Below, piece by piece: positions 60,441 to 64,000 of a stretch of 64,000 nt of DNA (within the stretch, counting starts at the first letter, position 1; each line of letters starts with the position of its first letter). Position numbers and translations under genes: made by a program. The notes below the pieces were generated by a model. That model saw nothing but the letters and a program-made list of their open reading frames with translations. It did no database searches and was not told where the DNA came from. Source of the stretch: Actinoplanes oblitus. GTDB lineage: Bacteria; Actinomycetota; Actinomycetes; Mycobacteriales; Micromonosporaceae. The DNA lies in NCBI RefSeq assembly GCF_030252345.1, contig NZ_CP126980.1, forward strand, positions 372,001 to 436,000. Direction: 5' to 3'.

Positions 60441-61502
60441 ATGACCGCGACAGGCACTTCGGCGGCGGCCACCCGGGCGACCGGCCCGCCACGACGGCGG
60501 GGCCGGGGACCGCTCGTGGCGGCCGTGATGGCCGTCGTCCTGGGTACCGAGCTGATCATCGGCTGGCCCGCGCTGACCGAGGCGTTCGCCCAGCTGCGCG
60601 CGCCGCACTGGGGCTGGGTGGGCGCGGCGCTGGCCGCCGAGATCGTCTCGATGGGTACCTACGCGCGGATGCAGCGGGCGCTGCTGCGCGGGGCGGGCAC
60701 CAAGGTGAGCGTGCGGCGGCACGTGGCGATGGCGTACGCGGCGCACTCGCTGAGCGTGACGCTGCCCGGTGGCCCGGTCTTCTCCACCAGCTTCAACTTC
60801 CGGCAGATGCGCCGCTACGGGGTGTCGCCCGCCGAGGCGTCCTGGTGCATCGCGCTGAGCGGGGTGCTCTCCACCGGCGCGCTGGTCCTGGTCGGCTCGG
60901 CCGGCGGGCTGCTGGCCCGCAACACCGGTAGCTGGCGCACCCTGCTCGGCTACGCGCTGGCGGCGATCGTGGTGACCGCCGGGGTCCGGCTGCTCGCCAA
61001 GCACCCGCTGTGGCTGGACCGGCCGGTACGCGCGCTGCTCGGCGGAGTCAACAAGGTCCGCCGGCGGCCGCCCGAGCACGGCGCCGACCGGCTCTTCGGC
61101 TTCGTCACCCAGTTGCGCGCGATCCGGGTGCATCCGGGGCACTTCGTCGTCGCGGTACTGCTCGCGTGCGCGAACTGGCTCTTCGACGCGTTGTGCCTGT
61201 GGCTGTGCTGCGTCGCGGCCGGGGCGGACCGGATCGCGCCGGTGCACCTGCTGATCGCGTACTGCGCGGGGATGGCGGCGGCCAGCATCCCGGTGGTGCC
61301 CGGCGGCCTCGGCGTGGTCGACGCCGCTCTCGTGCTCGGCCTGGTCGCGGGCGGCCTGACCAGCGCGAATGCGATCGCCGCGGTGGTGCTTTACCGGCTG
61401 ATCAGCTTCGGTTTCATCATCGGTACCGGCTGGTTGGTCTGGCTGCTGCTGCGGCACCGCGCCAAGAAGCCGGTCCAGGCCGGACTCCGAAACACGGTCT
61501 AG
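60441..61502 (+). CDS. Lysylphosphatidylglycerol-synthase-type (UPF0104) membrane protein
   Basis: A 353-residue protein with about eight membrane helices. The segments AYAAHSLSVTLPGGPVFSTSFNFRQMRRYGVSPAEASWC and AYCAGMAAASIPVVPGGLGVVDAALVLGLVAGG are the flippase-domain signature of the MprF/AglD-like family; the catalytic lysyl-transferase domain is absent. It may move lipid or lipid-linked sugar across the membrane. ATG 60441. The last four bases overlap the convergent TPR gene. Confidence 0.88.
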   Translation: MTATGTSAAATRATGPPRRRGRGPLVAAVMAVVLGTELIIGWPALTEAFAQLRAPHWGWVGAALAAEIVSMGTYARMQRALLRGAGTKVSVRRHVAMAYAAHSLSVTLPGGPVFSTSFNFRQMRRYGVSPAEASWCIALSGVLSTGALVLVGSAGGLLARNTGSWRTLLGYALAAIVVTAGVRLLAKHPLWLDRPVRALLGGVNKVRRRPPEHGADRLFGFVTQLRAIRVHPGHFVVAVLLACANWLFDALCLWLCCVAAGADRIAPVHLLIAYCAGMAAASIPVVPGGLGVVDAALVLGLVAGGLTSANAIAAVVLYRLISFGFIIGTGWLVWLLLRHRAKKPVQAGLRNTV

Positions 61503-62218
61503 GTCCGCTCCTCGGGACGGATCGGTGCCGCGTCGGTCTTGCGGCCGAACAGCTTCCAGCCGCGCTTCTTCTTCTCCACCATCGGCGCCGCGTCCCCGTT
61601 CAGGATGTCCAGCCGCTGCCGGGCCACCGGGTTGTTCGGCTCCAGTCGCAGCGACGTGGTCAGCGCCTGCCGGGCCTGGTCGACGTGCCCGAGCGCGGCC
61701 AGTGCCACGCCGTGCGTGAAGTAGTAGTGCGCCTCGTTCGGGTCCAGGCCGATCGCGGTGCGCGCGGCCTGCTCGGCGTCGGCGAGCTGGCGGTCGGCGG
61801 CGAGCAGCGCCCAGGCCACCCGGTCGTGCCAGAGCGGGTTCTTCGGCTCCACGATGACGGCCCGGTAGGCCATCGACATCGCCTCGTCGTGCTTGCCCAG
61901 CAGGGTCAGCGCGCGGCTGGCGATGGCCAGCGGGCGCGGGTCGTCGGGGGCCAGCTCGATCGCCCGGTGCGCGGCGTCGAGCGCCGGTTCCACCTGGTCG
62001 AGCGCGAGCCGGATGCGGGCCATCAGGATCCAGCCGGCCGGCGTCCGCGGATTGCCGGCCAGCACCGGTTCGAGCATCGCGGCGGCCTCGGCCGGCTGCA
62101 GGTTCTCGAAGAGGGCGGCCGACCGGGCGATCGCCATGTCGGTCGGGTCGGCGAAGGCGCGCTCGGCGACGCCGGGCGCGGCCGGCGGGGGATAGGCGGG
62201 TGGGGCCAGGTCGGTCAT
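61499..62218 (-). CDS. TPR repeat protein
   Basis: A 239-residue cytoplasmic protein with about five tetratricopeptide units (around 28-200; for example GWILMARIRLALDQVEPALDAAHRAIELAPDDPR and HYYFTHGVALAALGHVDQARQALTTSLRLEPNN). A Lys-rich C-terminal tail (VEKKKRGWKLFGRK) could contact membrane or nucleic acid. It lies 95 bp downstream of another TPR gene in the same direction, and the two may come from duplication. No target is known. Confidence 0.85.
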   Translation of the reverse strand: MTDLAPPAYPPPAAPGVAERAFADPTDMAIARSAALFENLQPAEAAAMLEPVLAGNPRTPAGWILMARIRLALDQVEPALDAAHRAIELAPDDPRPLAIASRALTLLGKHDEAMSMAYRAVIVEPKNPLWHDRVAWALLAADRQLADAEQAARTAIGLDPNEAHYYFTHGVALAALGHVDQARQALTTSLRLEPNNPVARQRLDILNGDAAPMVEKKKRGWKLFGRKTDAAPIRPEERT

Positions 62219-62313
62219 CGGGCCGCTCCGGGTAGCCGAGGGATGGGGCTCACAAGCACCACTTCGGCAGTACCGCCCGGTTTCTTAGGACGCCGCCGCC
62301 GGCGGAAGCGGTC

Positions 62314-63330
62314 TCAGGGGCGGGGAACCAACGACGTCAGCAGCCGGACGGCGAAACCGGCCAGACTCGCCACCCCGAGCAGGCCGGGCAGCCAACCGGC
62401 CGGCGCCACCGTCGCGGCGAGCAGGAGGGCGAGGGTCAGGGCCGCCGCGCCGGTCGCCGCCCGCTGCCCGATGACCACCTCTTTGAGGTACGCCCGGAGC
62501 ACCCGATCCACCCGCATCAGGAAGTACCCGGCGTAGGCGGCCGGAGCCAGCGCCGCCACCGCCGCCAGCACCCGCGCCCCGCCGGGCGAGTCGTCGGCGA
62601 CCCGCCAGCCCAGGTAGGCGAAGACCACCATGATGATCGCCGTGTAGATCAGGAACTGGCGCAGCGCCGCGTCCAGCAGGTGCCGGCTCGCCTCCTGCCG
62701 CGGATCCGCGCGCAGCGCCGCCACCAGCCCGGTCGCGCCCCGCGCCAGCCGGCGCAGCGCGAACGGGTTGCGATGCACCACGTCGAACGCGGCCAGCTCG
62801 TGCCGGGCCACCGCGTTCTCCGGGTCCAGCCGGAGCGCGTCGAGCAGCGCCTCCCGCGCTCGTTTCGGCAGGTTGAGCTGCTTCATCACGATGGCGTAGG
62901 TGATCCGGAAGTCGGCCTCGTCCGGATCCAGCCGGACCGCCTCGCGGGCCGCGTGCTCCGCCTCCACCGACCGGGTGCCCTGCTCCAGCAGCGCCCAGGC
63001 GAGCCGGTTGTGCCGGTACGGGTTCGCCGGCTGCCGGGCCACCGCCTCCCGTGCCGTGCCGATCGCCTCGTCGTGGCGTCCGAGCGCGGTGAGGGTCCGG
63101 CTCAGGGCGGTGAGCGCCTCCGCCGAGCCGGGCGCCTGCCGTACCGCCCGCGTCGCCACCTCGTGCGCGAGGTCCGGTTTCTCCAGGGCCAGCTGGGTGT
63201 GCGTCATCAGCACCAGGGCCGGCAGGTGATCGGGTTCCGCGGCGAGCACCGGGCCGAGCAGCTCGGCGGCGGCGGCCGGCTCGCCCCGCTGCAACCGGAG
63301 CCGGGCCAGCGCGACCGGTTCGGCGGTCAT
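62314..63330 (-). CDS. TPR repeat membrane protein
   Basis: A 338-residue protein. The N-terminal half (1-185) has about five TPR units with the same register as the neighbour (ALTALSRTLTALGRHDEAIGTAREAVARQPANPY). The C-terminal half has four hydrophobic segments (about 215-235, 245-268, 290-310, 313-332), so it is membrane-anchored with the TPRs in the cytoplasm. ATG 63330 overlaps the cyclase stop by one base. Function is unknown. Confidence 0.85.
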   Translation of the reverse strand: MTAEPVALARLRLQRGEPAAAAELLGPVLAAEPDHLPALVLMTHTQLALEKPDLAHEVATRAVRQAPGSAEALTALSRTLTALGRHDEAIGTAREAVARQPANPYRHNRLAWALLEQGTRSVEAEHAAREAVRLDPDEADFRITYAIVMKQLNLPKRAREALLDALRLDPENAVARHELAAFDVVHRNPFALRRLARGATGLVAALRADPRQEASRHLLDAALRQFLIYTAIIMVVFAYLGWRVADDSPGGARVLAAVAALAPAAYAGYFLMRVDRVLRAYLKEVVIGQRAATGAAALTLALLLAATVAPAGWLPGLLGVASLAGFAVRLLTSLVPRP

Positions 63331-64000
63331 CAGGCGGGCACCGTGGCGTACGCCCGCACCGGGAACGTCCCGAACCCGGCGATCCGGGGCGGCACCGCGG
63401 TGAACCGGAACTCGTGCACCGGCAGCGCCGCGAGGTTCGTCAGGTGCTCCACGATCGGGATACCGGCGGCCAGCAGCAGGCTGTGCGCCGGCCGCTCGCC
63501 GCGCGCCCCGGCCGAGATGTCGTCGATGTTCACCGCGTCGATCCCGACCAGTGCCGCGCCCCGGTCCACCAGGTCCCGCGCGCCCTCCCGGGTCAGGTAC
63601 GGCGCGTTCACCGAGTAGTCCTTGGTGGCCCAGTGCCGGTCGCCGCCGGTGTGCAGCAGCACCGCCCGGCCGGCCACCTCCAGCCCGGCCAGCGACTCGG
63701 CGGTGATCCCGCGCGGGCCGCCGACGGTGCGCACCACCACGGCGGGCAGCTCGGCGAGCCGGTCGAGCGGCAGCCCGGCCAGGTCGGTCCCGTTCGGGTA
63801 CCTGTGGAACGGGCTGTCCAGGTAGGTCCCGGTGTTGCCCACCATGGTGATCCGGTCGATGGAGAACTCGGTGCCCGGCGCGTAGCGGTCCCGGGACTCG
63901 GCATGGCTCAGGTACCGGCTGACCTGCGGGGCGGGCAGCCCCGGATAGGTGGTCAGGCCGTCCCGGACCACATGGCTGAGCTCGACGAACCGGGTCTGCG
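63330..64000 (-). CDS. Cyclase-family protein (kynurenine-formamidase-like), truncated at window end
   Basis: The frame stays open to the window end; at least 222 residues are visible. VELSHVVRDGLTTYPGLP, FSIDRITMVGNTGTYLDSPFHRYPNG (metal-binding H and D) and HTGGDRHWATKDYSVNAPYLTREGARDLVDRG are the hallmarks of the cyclase family (COG1878), metal-dependent hydrolases including bacterial kynurenine formamidase. Only a few N-terminal residues are missing. It precedes the TPR membrane protein in the same direction with overlapping stop/start. Confidence 0.88.
   Translation of the reverse strand, partial: QTRFVELSHVVRDGLTTYPGLPAPQVSRYLSHAESRDRYAPGTEFSIDRITMVGNTGTYLDSPFHRYPNGTDLAGLPLDRLAELPAVVVRTVGGPRGITAESLAGLEVAGRAVLLHTGGDRHWATKDYSVNAPYLTREGARDLVDRGAALVGIDAVNIDDISAGARGERPAHSLLLAAGIPIVEHLTNLAALPVHEFRFTAVPPRIAGFGTFPVRAYATVPA

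Overview
The window looks like chromosomal DNA from a very GC-rich actinobacterium. I infer a Micromonosporaceae member, probably Actinoplanes or a close relative. The grounds are strong third-position GC, many GTG starts, several genes whose only promoter-like hexamer lies 6-8 bases from the start codon (leaderless mRNAs), actinobacterial-type c-di-AMP riboswitches, and a complete pseudaminic acid pathway. No rRNA, tRNA, CRISPR array, phage or insertion sequence was seen.

Layout. 1-4.4 kb: end of an MFS exporter, aldose epimerase, nitroreductase, two small or uncharacterised proteins, a 0.9 kb gene-free stretch of degenerate tandem repeats, and a PspC-domain protein. 4.5-15 kb: a two-domain CDP-alcohol phosphatidyltransferase, an orphan sugar-ABC ATPase, an anti-sigma-type ATPase, a beta-phosphoglucomutase/GH65 phosphorylase pair, and two divergent paralogous secreted coiled-coil proteins, each behind its own ydaO-type c-di-AMP riboswitch. 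15-28 kb: TetR genes, a Wzm/Wzt-like polysaccharide exporter, two MFS drug-efflux genes (one facing a TetR gene across three GAAC-N3-GTTC palindromes), cysteine dioxygenase plus rhodanese behind an AACCTATC palindrome, a neprosin-like protein, an ECF sigma/anti-sigma pair, a deletion remnant of an LD-carboxypeptidase, a lone receiver protein and a quinone-oxidoreductase-like gene.

28-54.9 kb holds the main system. All six functions needed for CMP-pseudaminic acid are present but split over two minus-strand operons: pseB-pseC-unknown-methyltransferase-like-pseF-pseG (34.7 to 28.2 kb) and GT2-pseH-pseI-GT-unknown-beta-helix (54.9 to 48.8 kb). Divergent from pseB is a tightly overlapping plus-strand operon: acyl carrier protein, FabG-like reductase, AMP-ligase, LuxE-like acyl-protein synthetase, LuxC-like acyl reductase and a large polytopic GT-C-like protein. 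This resembles the acyl-activation genes found in pseudaminic-acid flagellin glycosylation islands of some Gram-negative bacteria. I propose that it makes an acyl or aldehyde-derived decoration for a pseudaminic-acid glycan, either on flagellin or in a cell-wall teichulosonic-type polymer.

Between the two pse operons lies a signalling block (histidine kinase, secreted M1 peptidase, LuxR-type response regulator, MMPL exporter). The kinase and MMPL promoters share a GGGTTARCCCTACC element at almost identical distance from leaderless ATGs, which suggests one regulon. Two CrcB fluoride-channel genes follow. 55-64 kb: a GAF-GGDEF-EAL protein, an APC permease, an NDH-2-like oxidoreductase, a flippase-like membrane protein, two TPR proteins and the start-truncated end of a cyclase-family hydrolase.
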